In this document: in pieces, positions 43,428 through 52,356 of the stretch
How positions within the stretch are numbered: position 1 is the stretch's first letter
Layout: each line of letters begins with the position of its first letter
NCBI GenBank assembly: GCA_038121105.1
Contig: JAYONB010000003.1
Span: 1-64,000, forward strand
Direction of reading: 5' to 3'
Source of the DNA: CALJDF01 sp038121105
Lineage (GTDB): Bacteria > Pseudomonadota > Alphaproteobacteria > SHVP01
Length of the DNA stretch: 64,000 bases
Notes under the pieces: model-generated
Seen by the model: the letters and a program-made list of their open reading frames with translations, nothing else
Databases searched by the model: none
Told to the model about the DNA's origin: nothing
Translations under genes and position numbers: made by a program

Positions 43428-44758
43428 GCGGCGACCTCTTCAGCGCCGGCCTGTCCCAGGATGTCAGTCAGTTGCGCAAAAGCGGTCGCGAAATTCGCCG
43501 GCTCTTCGATATCTTGCGCGAGGTACCCTTCGAGCAATGGATAGAGTTGGATGGCACGATCCACCGCCGGGTCCGATCCGGTCCGGTAGGCACCAAGCCG
43601 GATCATCTCGGCCATTCCTTCATAGGTTGCGATCAAGGTGCGGGCCTCGGCAATCTGCGCAGCCTCGTCAGGCGCATTGCACTTGGGCATCGTGCGCGAC
43701 ACGCTACGGAGGATATTGATTGGCGGGAAACGACCGCGTTCGGCAATCGAGCGATCCATGATGATGTGACCATCGAGAATGGCGCGCACGGCATCGGAGA
43801 TCGGTTCGTTGTGATCGTCCCCTTCGACAAGCACAGTGAACAGACCGGTAATGGTTCCCTGCCCTTCGCCCGGGCCGGCGCGCTCAAGCAGTTTGGGCAG
43901 CTCGGCAAAAACCGTCGGTGTGTAGCCGCGACTTGCCGGAGGTTCGCCGCCGGATAAGCCGATTTCCCGCTGCGCCATGGCAAAACGCGTGACGCTGTCC
44001 ATCAAGCACAAGACGTCGTTGTCGAGATCCCGGAAATACTCTGACAGAGTAAGGGTGAGATACGCGGCCTGGCGGCGGGCAAGCGCGGACTCGTCGGACG
44101 TGGCAACCACGACGACACTTTTCTTGAGCCCCTCTTCGCCGAGGTTGTCTTGAATGAACTCGGTGACCTCGCGGCCGCGTTCGCCGACTAGGCCGATCAC
44201 GTTGACATCGGACTGGGTGTAGCGCGACAGCATCGAGAGCAGCACAGATTTGCCGATGCCCGATCCGGAAAAGATACCCATCCGCTGGCCGCGGCAGCAC
44301 GTCATGAAGGTATTGATGGCGCGAACGCCGAGATCGATTTTCTCTCCGACCCGGTGGCGATTATGCGCGGGCGGCGGCGACGCTTTCAGGGCGTACGAAT
44401 CGACCCCACGAGGGATCGGCCCCTTACCGTCGATCGGCTCGCCGAACGCGTTGACCACCCGACCGAGCCACGCACGGGTGGGATAGACCACCGGTTCGGC
44501 ATCGCCAATGATGACACGACAACCGAGGCCGACGCCCTCAAGCTCGCGGAACGGCATAAGCAAGGCATGATCGTCCCGGAAACCCACGACTTCTGCGGTA
44601 ACATCGACGCTACGCCGGGTCTCGATCACGCACCGCGACCCGATCGAAACCTCGCTCTGTATCCCCGCCACTTCGACCAGCAGGCCCTGAACCGAGCTGA
44701 CCCGGCCGTAGCGGGTGACGACCGGAATACGATCGATATCCTCAATAACGCTTTTCAC
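43424..44758 (-). CDS. fliI: flagellum-specific ATP synthase FliI
   Basis: The 444-residue protein is of normal FliI length. The P-loop is GIFSGSGIGKSVLLSMLSRY, followed by VIGLVGERGREVTEFIQDNL, LCLMDSVTRFAMAQREIGLS (Walker B) and GEPPASRGYTPTVFAELPKL. It energises flagellar export with FliH and FliJ. The gene heads the fliI-fliJ unit facing away from ctrA. The 215-base gap to ctrA must hold promoters in both directions. Confidence 0.95.
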   Translation of the reverse strand: MKSVIEDIDRIPVVTRYGRVSSVQGLLVEVAGIQSEVSIGSRCVIETRRSVDVTAEVVGFRDDHALLMPFRELEGVGLGCRVIIGDAEPVVYPTRAWLGRVVNAFGEPIDGKGPIPRGVDSYALKASPPPAHNRHRVGEKIDLGVRAINTFMTCCRGQRMGIFSGSGIGKSVLLSMLSRYTQSDVNVIGLVGERGREVTEFIQDNLGEEGLKKSVVVVATSDESALARRQAAYLTLTLSEYFRDLDNDVLCLMDSVTRFAMAQREIGLSGGEPPASRGYTPTVFAELPKLLERAGPGEGQGTITGLFTVLVEGDDHNEPISDAVRAILDGHIIMDRSIAERGRFPPINILRSVSRTMPKCNAPDEAAQIAEARTLIATYEGMAEMIRLGAYRTGSDPAVDRAIQLYPLLEGYLAQDIEEPANFATAFAQLTDILGQAGAEEVAA

Positions 44759-44889
44759 AGTCTTGCCGCACCTGTGCCAAATAGGGTCATTCTGACCACC
44801 CCCTATCTTCGGCTGCGGCGCCTTAAAGGGTGGTTAATGCCCAGGAAAACAGCCAAATCCGCCAGGTGTGATGGGCATCACTGGCCACG

Positions 44890-44926
44890 GAGTCCATTTG
44901 TTAACTATTTTAACGTCCTGTTAACC
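44890..44926. promoter_or_regulatory. ctrA promoter region: GANTC site and perfect CtrA box
   Basis: GAGTC at 44890-44894 fits the CcrM methylation site GANTC. TTAA-CGTCCTG-TTAA at 44910-44924, followed by CC, is a perfect CtrA box 48 bases before the ctrA start. A further half site TTAACTATT overlaps at 44901. The arrangement suggests autoregulation and methylation-sensitive expression as in Caulobacter. Confidence 0.7.
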
Positions 44927-44973
44927 ATATTCATTCAGTGTGAGTTAACTAGTTACCACACGAGGGCAAAGCG

Positions 44974-45681
44974 ATGCGGGTACTCCTGGTAGAAGACGAT
45001 CTGGCGATGGCGCGCAGCATCGAAATGATGCTGAACGGCGAGGGCTTTAACGTTTACGCCACCGATATGGGCGAAGAGGGCCTCGATCTCGGCAAGATCT
45101 ACGACTACGACATTATTGTCCTGGACCTCAATTTGCCGGACATGCACGGCTACGATGTGCTGAAAAAGTTACGTAACGCGAAAATCGAAACACCCATTCT
45201 CATTCTTTCGGGGATGTCCGAATCCGACGACAAGGTAAAAGGCTTGGTCTTCGGTGCGGACGACTACCTCACCAAGCCGTTCGACAAGAGCGAATTGGTT
45301 GCGCGCATCCACGCGGTGGTGCGGCGCGCCCGCGGTCATGCGCAGTCTTCGATCACGGTCGGCGATTTGGAGATCGATCTCGACGGCAAATCTGTTTCGG
45401 TGGCCGGTCAGTCCGTTCACCTGACCGGCAAGGAATACGGCATCCTCGAATTGCTCGCGTTGCGCAAGGGCACGACCTTGACCAAGGAAATGTTCTTGAA
45501 CCACCTTTACGGCGGCATGGACGAACCCGAACTCAAGATCATCGATGTGTTTGTCTGCAAATTGCGTAAGAAGCTTGCGACCGCATCGGGCGGCAACAAC
45601 TTCATCGAAACCGTCTGGGGCCGCGGTTATGTGCTGCGCGACCAGGAAAGCGAAAAAGTCGCCGAGGTTTCCGCCGCTTAA
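44974..45681 (+). CDS. ctrA: cell cycle response regulator CtrA
   Basis: The 235-residue OmpR-type regulator starts MRVLLVEDDLAMARSIEMML and is nearly colinear with Caulobacter CtrA. The phosphoacceptor is D51 in IIVLDLNLPDMHGYDVLKKL, and LVFGADDYLTKPFDKSELVA is typical. The winged-helix domain includes HLTGKEYGILELLALRKGTT and NNFIETVWGRGYVLRD. CtrA controls motility and, in many alphaproteobacteria, division and surface genes. Several of its recognition sites occur in this window. A strong terminator follows. Confidence 0.96.
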   Translation: MRVLLVEDDLAMARSIEMMLNGEGFNVYATDMGEEGLDLGKIYDYDIIVLDLNLPDMHGYDVLKKLRNAKIETPILILSGMSESDDKVKGLVFGADDYLTKPFDKSELVARIHAVVRRARGHAQSSITVGDLEIDLDGKSVSVAGQSVHLTGKEYGILELLALRKGTTLTKEMFLNHLYGGMDEPELKIIDVFVCKLRKKLATASGGNNFIETVWGRGYVLRDQESEKVAEVSAA

Positions 45682-45708
45682 GCTTTAGAACGTCCTCCCT
45701 ACCTTGAA

Positions 45709-45734
45709 AGGCCGCCCCGAGGGCGGCCTTTTTC
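45709..45734. terminator. bidirectional terminator between ctrA and chpT
   Basis: AGGCCGCCC-CGA-GGGCGGCCT is a perfect 9-bp stem followed by TTTTTC on the + strand. On the - strand the same hairpin is followed by TTTC. It lies between two convergent genes and can serve both. Confidence 0.88.
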
Positions 45735-46340
45735 TTAGGTGGGGACGGCCTTCAGAGTGACCGCGCCCTCCTCGACCGCATGAACGATCGTATGTCCCTG
45801 TCGGCGTGCCAGCTTGAGCGTCAGCGCCGCTTGAATCTGCCGCGGGGTGAGTGTTTCGGAATCAACCGCGCCGTCGAGAACCGGCTGGATGTCGTCTGGA
45901 ATCCGGGCGCGACCGCCTGTCGCCTCGACCCCGAGGCTCTCCCCTTCCGAAAAAATCCGCACCGTCCCTCCCCGCGCGACCGCATCGGCGCCAAGTAAGA
46001 CGAGATTGACCAAAAGGCGCACCCCTTCGGGCCCCGGATCGGCCCCACCTTCCGACCAATCGATCCCCACTCGGCCCGAGGCGAATAGGCCCTGCGCAGC
46101 GGCACGGGCGTCGCTCAGAGTGGTGCCGGGGCCCGCCTTGCCGTAGGCGATTCGATAGACTTTCAGTTTGTTGACGGCGTCGGAAAGGCCATCTGCGGTT
46201 AAGGCGATGGCCTTGGCCCGCATTTCAGGATCGTTCTCGTCTTGGGCCATGGCAATGCCGTTCCGGGCGGCACTGACTGGACTGATCACGTCATGACACA
46301 GGCGCGCGCAAAGCAAAGCGCTAAAATCGATCTCGTCCAT
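45735..46340 (-). CDS. chpT: histidine phosphotransferase ChpT
   Basis: The start is ATG 46340, with GAGGAG 5 bases upstream; an in-frame start at 46367 is not needed. The 201-residue protein has a DHp-like helix with the phosphorylated His in LCARLCHDVISPVSAARNGI (H16), and a degenerate ATPase-like domain (VRLLVNLVLLGADAVARGGT). ChpT passes phosphate from CckA to CtrA and CpdR. Its location tail to tail with ctrA is notable. CckA is not in the window. Confidence 0.9.
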   Translation of the reverse strand: MDEIDFSALLCARLCHDVISPVSAARNGIAMAQDENDPEMRAKAIALTADGLSDAVNKLKVYRIAYGKAGPGTTLSDARAAAQGLFASGRVGIDWSEGGADPGPEGVRLLVNLVLLGADAVARGGTVRIFSEGESLGVEATGGRARIPDDIQPVLDGAVDSETLTPRQIQAALTLKLARRQGHTIVHAVEEGAVTLKAVPT

Positions 46341-46416
46341 TCGGGCTCCTCGATTGACTTCATTCAATCCTCTGTCTGTTAGGATAGCCTATGAATGAAG
46401 TAGGGGCGCATCACTC

Positions 46417-46596
46417 GTGACTTTTGTGCTGGAGCCGGGCGCCTATGTGCGGCACCCCGATCGCCCGGACTGGGGGATCGGGCAAGTTCAAACGGTAGTT
46501 CGGAATCGAGTGACGGTGAATTTCGAGAACGCAGGCAAACAGTTGATCAACACCGCTGTGATCGCATTGGTGATCCTGGACGACGACCCGACATGA
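46417..46596 (+). CDS. small DUF3553 protein
   Basis: This 59-residue protein starts at GTG 46417. It reads VLEPGAYVRHPDRPDWGIG, then QVQTVVRNRVTVNFENAGKQ, matching the DUF3553 family, a small beta-rich fold that resembles the RNA-polymerase-binding KOW/CarD-like or UvrD-tail type. Its stop overlaps the formate dehydrogenase start by ATGA, so translation is coupled. The molecular role is unknown. A loose Shine-Dalgarno (AGGGG) lies about 11 bases before the GTG. Confidence 0.8.
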   Translation: MTFVLEPGAYVRHPDRPDWGIGQVQTVVRNRVTVNFENAGKQLINTAVIALVILDDDPT

Positions 46597-48272
46597 CGGA
46601 CAACGCGGGCAAGGCGCGCCACCCGGGAAAGGGCCGGCGCAAAGGGCGCCGGACCGAGCGCGGTCGGCAACCGACAGCTGTCGCATTGCGCGAGATCGGC
46701 GACGTTCTAGGCACTGCGCGCCCGGAACGAACGCTTCTCCTGGAATACCTGCACCGCATCCAAGATCGCTTCGCCTGCATATCGGCGCAACACATCGCCG
46801 CCCTCGCGCATCACATGCGGCTGTCGATGGCCGAAATTTACGAAGTCGCGAGCTTTTACGCCCACCTGGATGTCCACCGCGAGGACGAAGAGGCCCCGCC
46901 ACCTCTTACTATTCGCGTTTGCGAGAGCCTGTCGTGCCAGATGGCCGGTGCGGACATGCTTTTTGCGGAGATTAGCGCCAATACCGGCGCCGGCGCGCGC
47001 GTGGTTCGGGCGCCCTGCATGGGGCGCTGCGATACAGCGCCGGTCGTCGAGGTGGGGCGCAATCACCTCTGCGGCGCCACCGCGCAGTCGGTGCGTACCG
47101 CCGTCGAGAACAATACGACTAGTCCAACGGCACCCGCGACGACGACCCAACACGACTCCTCCTACACGATGTTGGACAAGGTCTTGGCCGGATCACTTAG
47201 CGGTCCGTCGATCATGGCCACGCTAGACGATGCCGGGCTACGTGGCTTGGGCGGCGCAGGTTTCCCCGCCGCACGCAAATGGCGGTTCGTTTTGGCGGAA
47301 CCGACGCCGCGCATCCTGGTCGTCAATGCCGATGAGGGGGAACCCGGAACCTTCAAGGACCGCCACTACCTGGAGTCTGCGCCGCGTTATGTCCTCGAAG
47401 GTGCGATGATTGCCGCCCACGTGATCGACGCCGATTCGATCTACATCTATCTACGGGACGAATACCCGCAGGTGCGGGCCGTCCTCGACGAGGAAATCGC
47501 AAGGCTTCGTGACGTCAAACCGAACCTGCCGCCCATCATCGTCCGCCGCGGTGCAGGGGCCTACATTTGCGGCGAAGAATCGGCGATGTTGGAAAGCATC
47601 GAGGGCAATCGACCCCTGCCCCGACACCGCCCACCGTTTCCGGCCCAGGTCGGTTTGTTCGGGCGGCCGACCTTGGCGCACAACGTCGAAACGCTCTATT
47701 GGGTACCGCGCATTCTTGAAAACGGTGCGGCGTGGTTCGCCGATCAAGGCGCCGAGGGGCACAAGGGACCGCGCAGTTTTTCGGTGTCGGGTCGGGTCAA
47801 AAAACCGGGCGTGAAACTGGCCCCGGCCGGGATTACCGTACGTCGACTGATCGATGAGTTTTGTGGTGGGATGCTGGACGGCCACCGCTTCGCGGCCTAT
47901 TTGCCGGGCGGTGCCTCAGGCGGCATTTTGCCCGCGCATCTCGGCGACGTGCCGCTGGACTTCGGAACCTTGGAACCGCATGGCGCATTCATCGGCTCGG
48001 CAGCCGTCATCGTTCTTTCCGACCAAGACGACATTCGCAATGCCGCTTTGAACGTGATGCGGTTTTTTGCCGATGAGAGCTGTGGGCAATGTACGCCGTG
48101 TCGCGTCGGAACAGAGAAAGCCGTCGCACTGATGCAAGCCACCACCTGGGATTCCGCATTGTTGACCGATCTCGGCCACGTGATGCGCGATGCGTCGATC
48201 TGCGGACTGGGACAGGCCGCCCCGAATGCATTCGAAACCTTAATGCGCTATTTCCCGGAGGCGGTCCGATGA
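46593..48272 (+). CDS. NAD-dependent formate dehydrogenase, fused gamma-beta subunit
   Basis: The 559-residue protein joins two subunits. Residues about 25-170 are NuoE/FdsG-like with [2Fe-2S] ligands in VCESLSCQMAG and APCMGRCDTAP. Residues about 185-555 are NuoF/FdsB-like: GLRGLGGAGFPAARKW (FMN), GAYICGEESAMLESIEGNRP (NAD/FMN) and ESCGQCTPCRVGTEK ([4Fe-4S]). In Fds-type enzymes these pass electrons from the molybdenum subunit to NAD+ in the cytoplasm. FdsG and FdsB are usually separate genes, so the fusion is a variation, though known in some lineages. Its stop overlaps the alpha-subunit start. Confidence 0.88.
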   Translation: MTDNAGKARHPGKGRRKGRRTERGRQPTAVALREIGDVLGTARPERTLLLEYLHRIQDRFACISAQHIAALAHHMRLSMAEIYEVASFYAHLDVHREDEEAPPPLTIRVCESLSCQMAGADMLFAEISANTGAGARVVRAPCMGRCDTAPVVEVGRNHLCGATAQSVRTAVENNTTSPTAPATTTQHDSSYTMLDKVLAGSLSGPSIMATLDDAGLRGLGGAGFPAARKWRFVLAEPTPRILVVNADEGEPGTFKDRHYLESAPRYVLEGAMIAAHVIDADSIYIYLRDEYPQVRAVLDEEIARLRDVKPNLPPIIVRRGAGAYICGEESAMLESIEGNRPLPRHRPPFPAQVGLFGRPTLAHNVETLYWVPRILENGAAWFADQGAEGHKGPRSFSVSGRVKKPGVKLAPAGITVRRLIDEFCGGMLDGHRFAAYLPGGASGGILPAHLGDVPLDFGTLEPHGAFIGSAAVIVLSDQDDIRNAALNVMRFFADESCGQCTPCRVGTEKAVALMQATTWDSALLTDLGHVMRDASICGLGQAAPNAFETLMRYFPEAVR

Positions 48273-51001
48273 CCGTCCGCTTTACGCTAGACGGCCGCTC
48301 GGTCGAGGCCGAGGACGGCGAAACGATTTGGCAGGTCGCGGCACGCGAAGGCACAGAGATCCCCCATCTGTGTTACGCAACGACACCGGGATATAGGGCC
48401 GACGGTAATTGCCGCGCCTGCATGGTCGAGATTGAGGGCGAACGGACGCTCGCCGCGTCTTGCATACGCAAGCCCGCGGAGGGGATGACAGTCCGCAGCA
48501 GCAGTGCGAGGGCCGAATCGGCACGACGCAGCGTCATGGAATTGTTGATCGCCGATCAACCGTCTCAAGAAAAAGCTTACGACCCCAACAGCACCTTTTG
48601 GCAGATGGCACCGGCGACCGGCACGTCGGCCAGCCGCTATCCCGCAAGCCTGCGCCCGGACCCCGATACCAGCCACCCCGCGATGACCGTCCGTCTGGAT
48701 GCCTGCATCCATTGCGGTCTATGCGTCCGCGCCTGCCGCGAGGTGCAGGTCAACGACGTGATCGCGATGGCCCATCGGGGCCCCCTCAGCCAAATCGTGT
48801 TCGACGTCGACGATCCGATGGGCGCAAGCACATGCGTTGGTTGCGGTGAATGCGTGCAGGCTTGCCCGACCGGTGCGCTGAGCCCAGCCCACGATGTCCT
48901 GCGCGACCAGATCGATCGCACCGTCGACAGCGTCTGTCCCTATTGCGGCGTCGGCTGCCAATTGACCTATCACATCAAAGACGACGCGCTGGTCTACGTC
49001 AGTGGCCGAGAGGGGCCTGCCAACAAAGGCCGGTTGTGCGTGAAAGGCCGATTCGGTTTCGACTATGTACGTCACCCCCACCGGCTGAAGACGCCGCTGA
49101 TCCGCAAAGAGGGCATTCCCAAAGCGGACCATCCCGACATCGACCCGGCCAACCCGCTATCTCATTTTCGCGAAGCAACGTGGGAAGAAGCACTCGACCT
49201 GGCGGCACAAGGCTTGCGCACCATCCGGGACACGCGTGGCGGATCGGCCTTGGCGGGATTCGGGAGCGCCAAGGGATCGAACGAAGAGGCCTATCTTTTT
49301 CAGAAATTGATCCGCGCGGGCTTCGGCACCAACAACGTCGACCACTGCACGCGCCTGTGCCACGCATCTTCCGTCGCCGCCTTGATGGAAACAATCGGAT
49401 CGGGCGCGGTCACAGTGCCCTTTGCCGAGGTGTCGAACACGGACGTGATCGTGGTGATCGGCAGCAACACATCGGTCAACCATCCCGTTGCGGCAACCTT
49501 CTTTAAGAACGCGGTCAAGAGCGGCACCGAACTGATCGTGCTCGACCCCCGGGGCGAAGCCCTGGGGCGACACGCGACGCACATGGTTCAGTTCAAGCCG
49601 GGCACCGACGTGGCGCTCCTTAATGCCATCATGCATGTGATCGTCCAAGAAGACCTCGTCGATCACGACTACATCGCGAAGTTCACCGAAGATTTCGACG
49701 CGTTGCGCGAGCACTTGGTGGCGTTTTCGCCAGAAGCGATGGCGCCCGTCTGCGGCGTACCGCCCGATACGTTGCGCGAAATCGCCCGCATCTATGGGCG
49801 TGCGGAAACGGCGATGATTTTTTGGGGCATGGGGATCAGCCAGCACATCCATGGGACGGACAACGCCCGCTGCCTCATTTCGCTTGCTTTGATGTGCGGT
49901 CAGGTCGGCCGTCCAGGCACCGGCCTGCACCCCTTACGCGGCCAGAACAACGTTCAGGGCGCCTCGGATGTCGGCCTCATCCCCATGTTCTACCCGGATT
50001 ATGCGAGCGTCGAGGACACCGACGCCCATACCCGTTTCGAAGCGCTGTGGGACGCGACACTCGACCCCAAGAAGGGTCTGACGGTGGTCGAGATCACCGA
50101 CGCGATCCACGACGGCACGATTTCGGGAATGTATGTCATGGGAGAGAACCCGGCCATGTCGGACCCCAACCTCAACCATACCCGCGCCGCGCTCGCCAAA
50201 CTCGAGCACCTAGTGGTGCAGGATCTTTTTCTAACCGAGACGGCGACCTATGCAGACGTGATTCTACCGGCATCGGCCTTTCCTGAAAAAGACGGCACGT
50301 TCACCAACACCGATCGCCGCGTTCAATTGGGTCGACACGCCCTCCCGCTGCCCGGCGATGCGCGACAGGACCTATGGATTATTCAGGAAGTTGCGCGACG
50401 ACTGGACCTGGACTGGCGCTACGACCACCCGCGCGACGTCTTTGCCGAAATGCGCACCTGCATGCCGTCGATAAACGGGATCAGTTGGGTGCGTTTGGAA
50501 CGCGAAAGCGCTGTGACCTACCCATGTGTTGACGAAACTCACGAGGGACATGCCATCATCTTTGGTGACGGGTTTCCCACCGCCACAAAGCGGGGCCGTT
50601 TCGTGCCCGCGACGATTATTGCGCCCGATGAACCCACGGACGCGGACTATCCTTTCGTTCTGAGTACCGGGCGGCTACTCGAACACTGGCACACCGGCGC
50701 AATGACCCGCCGGACCTTAGTGCTCGATGACCTGGAACCGGAAGCGCTTGCCCATTTGGCGCCCAACGACGTCGAGGCCTTAGGTCTAGAGGCCGGCCAA
50801 AGGGTACGCCTCGCGACGCGACGCGGCACAATAGAGCTTTCCATCCGCGTCGATTCTGGGGTGCCGGAGGGTATGGTGTTCATGCCGTTTTGTTATGCCG
50901 AGGCAGCCGCCAATCTGCTGACCAACCCGGCGTTGGATCCGTTCGGAAAGATCCCCGAGTTCAAATACTGCGCGGCAAAAATCGAGGCTCTGAGTTCGTA
51001 A
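48269..51001 (+). CDS. NAD-dependent formate dehydrogenase alpha subunit (molybdenum)
   Basis: The true start is ATG 48269 (910 residues). The order is an N-terminal [2Fe-2S] ferredoxin domain (HLCYATTPGYRADGNCRACM), two [4Fe-4S] clusters (CIHCGLCVRAC and CVGCGECVQAC), and a molybdopterin oxidoreductase with its own cluster (CPYCGVGCQ ... LCVKGR). The molybdenum ligand is probably the Cys in HCTRLCHASSVAALMETIGS, not selenocysteine. It resembles FdsA, which oxidises formate to CO2. The cofactor genes mobA, fdhD and moaA follow within 3 kb. Confidence 0.93.
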   Translation: MTVRFTLDGRSVEAEDGETIWQVAAREGTEIPHLCYATTPGYRADGNCRACMVEIEGERTLAASCIRKPAEGMTVRSSSARAESARRSVMELLIADQPSQEKAYDPNSTFWQMAPATGTSASRYPASLRPDPDTSHPAMTVRLDACIHCGLCVRACREVQVNDVIAMAHRGPLSQIVFDVDDPMGASTCVGCGECVQACPTGALSPAHDVLRDQIDRTVDSVCPYCGVGCQLTYHIKDDALVYVSGREGPANKGRLCVKGRFGFDYVRHPHRLKTPLIRKEGIPKADHPDIDPANPLSHFREATWEEALDLAAQGLRTIRDTRGGSALAGFGSAKGSNEEAYLFQKLIRAGFGTNNVDHCTRLCHASSVAALMETIGSGAVTVPFAEVSNTDVIVVIGSNTSVNHPVAATFFKNAVKSGTELIVLDPRGEALGRHATHMVQFKPGTDVALLNAIMHVIVQEDLVDHDYIAKFTEDFDALREHLVAFSPEAMAPVCGVPPDTLREIARIYGRAETAMIFWGMGISQHIHGTDNARCLISLALMCGQVGRPGTGLHPLRGQNNVQGASDVGLIPMFYPDYASVEDTDAHTRFEALWDATLDPKKGLTVVEITDAIHDGTISGMYVMGENPAMSDPNLNHTRAALAKLEHLVVQDLFLTETATYADVILPASAFPEKDGTFTNTDRRVQLGRHALPLPGDARQDLWIIQEVARRLDLDWRYDHPRDVFAEMRTCMPSINGISWVRLERESAVTYPCVDETHEGHAIIFGDGFPTATKRGRFVPATIIAPDEPTDADYPFVLSTGRLLEHWHTGAMTRRTLVLDDLEPEALAHLAPNDVEALGLEAGQRVRLATRRGTIELSIRVDSGVPEGMVFMPFCYAEAAANLLTNPALDPFGKIPEFKYCAAKIEALSS

Positions 51002-51164
51002 CACGGCAAACCCGTTAGTCCGCGCGGCCCACAGCCTATAATTGCGCCAAGAATACGGCCTCCCGTTTTCCGACAGTACTGTGACGGTGCACACTGCCCG
51101 GCGGCCTCGCGCTGCGTAGGGTCTTTTGTATTCGTTGGTGACCATAGCGCCGAGGAGTGCGGCA

Positions 51165-51368
51165 ATGGACGACCAATTGACCTTTGCGACAGCCGATCAG
51201 TTGATCGACGTACATGGGCGGGACGCTGTGTCGGTCGCCCAGAATGCGATCGGTCGCTTTGAGCGCCGGGGCGACGACGCCGGGCAACGAATCTGGCAAG
51301 AAGTCTTGGTTGCCGTCGAAGAATTGCTGCAGCAGAGCCAACGTCGCGAGAATACCCGCCGCTTCTAG
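51165..51368 (+). CDS. small helical protein downstream of formate dehydrogenase
   Basis: The 67-residue protein starts at ATG 51165 with GAGGAG 7 bases upstream. TADQLIDVHGRDAVSVAQNA, IGRFERRGDDAGQRIWQEVL and VAVEELLQQSQ suggest two or three amphipathic helices. It occupies the place of FdsD in fds operons but does not resemble the FdsD sequences I know; it looks more like the short alphaproteobacterial proteins with a DxxGxxxWxxI motif. Function unknown. The 163 bases between the alpha subunit and this gene hold no recognised element. Confidence 0.65.
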   Translation: MDDQLTFATADQLIDVHGRDAVSVAQNAIGRFERRGDDAGQRIWQEVLVAVEELLQQSQRRENTRRF

Positions 51369-51382
51369 GTTCGTGGTTGGGC

Positions 51383-51736
51383 CTAAGCCATCATGTCTTC
51401 GAGCGCTTTCATGTCGGCCGCCACGCTGCGGGCGGCCTTTCCCTCCATAGCGCGATAGCGCCGCACAACCTCTCGACCAAATGGCGTGACCTTTGCGCCA
51501 CCACCGCCCTTGCCGCCGGTAGCGGTTTCGACCAGGGCTTGGCGAAAACAACGGTTCATGGTCTCCACCAAATCCCACGCCCGCCGATAGGACATCCCCA
51601 TCTCGCGCGCTGCGGCCGAGATCGATCCGGTACGCTCGATGGCGTCGACAAGTGCGGCTTTGCCCGGTCCCATTGCCGTTGCAGACCCGAGCAAGACGCG
51701 CAGTTGGGGAACCGCACCATGGGGGGCCCTGGTCAT
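51383..51736 (-). CDS. ModE-like winged-helix regulator lacking the molybdate-binding domain
   Basis: The 117-residue protein matches the N-terminal ModE/LysR-type winged helix: ALVDAIERTGSISAAAREMG, MSYRRAWDLVETMNRCF and GGGGAKVTPFGREVVRRY. Full ModE has about 260 residues with two molbindin (TOBE) domains, which are absent here. Molybdate sensing would then need a partner or another signal. It ends the fdhD-mobA-modE unit (ATGA overlap with mobA), and an apparent Mo-box precedes that unit. Confidence 0.85.
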   Translation of the reverse strand: MTRAPHGAVPQLRVLLGSATAMGPGKAALVDAIERTGSISAAAREMGMSYRRAWDLVETMNRCFRQALVETATGGKGGGGAKVTPFGREVVRRYRAMEGKAARSVAADMKALEDMMA

Positions 51737-52356
51737 ACACCCTCCTCGCTCAGAAACCGTTCCGCCTGAATCAAATCTTCCGGGGTGTTGGCGTTGAAGA
51801 ACGGGTCGATACCTACCGCGGCAAAATCGACGGTGACGATGGGATATTGCTCCGTCCAGCGATCGATCTTGCGTTCGCCGCCTTCCAGCGCAGTGCGCAA
51901 CTCGTGCCGCAATCCGACGGGCCAGACCCCGAAGACCGGATGGGTGCGCCCTTTTGAAGCGGCACAGGCCAACGCCGCACCGGCCAACCGACGGGCCTCA
52001 AGCATGGCATCGACCAAGTCCGTCGGAAAAAAAGGCGCATCAGTGGGGAACGAGACCACGGTCTCATGATCGGGCACGTTCGCTACGGTCCATTCCATGG
52101 CGGTCAGCACGCCGGCAAGAGGGCCAGCAAAACCGTCGATCACATCCGATACTACCGGCACATCAAACGCCGCAAAGCGCGAAGTATCGCCGTTCGCATT
52201 GAGGATTAACGTATCGACTTGCGGACGCGCTCGCTGGATCGCCCGGTCCAGCAATGTCACGCTGCCGAGGGGCTGGAGACACTTGTCACCACCGCCCATA
52301 CGGCGCGCTTGGCCTCCGGCCAAAAGCACCCCAACAACGTGGTGGTGCGCCTTCAT
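51733..52356 (-). CDS. mobA: molybdenum cofactor guanylyltransferase MobA
   Basis: The 207-residue protein carries LLAGGQARRMGGGDKCLQPL (GTP binding, with the catalytic Lys) and VSDVIDGFAGPLAGVLTAME, then SFPTDAPFFPTDLV. FNANTPEDLIQAERFL is the family C-terminus. MobA joins GMP to molybdopterin to make MGD, the cofactor form needed by the formate dehydrogenase upstream. It overlaps both neighbours by 4 bases. Confidence 0.93.
   Translation of the reverse strand: MKAHHHVVGVLLAGGQARRMGGGDKCLQPLGSVTLLDRAIQRARPQVDTLILNANGDTSRFAAFDVPVVSDVIDGFAGPLAGVLTAMEWTVANVPDHETVVSFPTDAPFFPTDLVDAMLEARRLAGAALACAASKGRTHPVFGVWPVGLRHELRTALEGGERKIDRWTEQYPIVTVDFAAVGIDPFFNANTPEDLIQAERFLSEEGV

Noticed and set aside
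48089..48268. 60-codon extension of the formate dehydrogenase alpha subunit.
   Set aside because: It lies inside the fused subunit gene, and the ferredoxin domain begins at ATG 48269 as expected.
51165..51368. Naming the 67-residue protein FdsD.
   Set aside because: Position fits but the sequence does not resemble FdsD as I know it.
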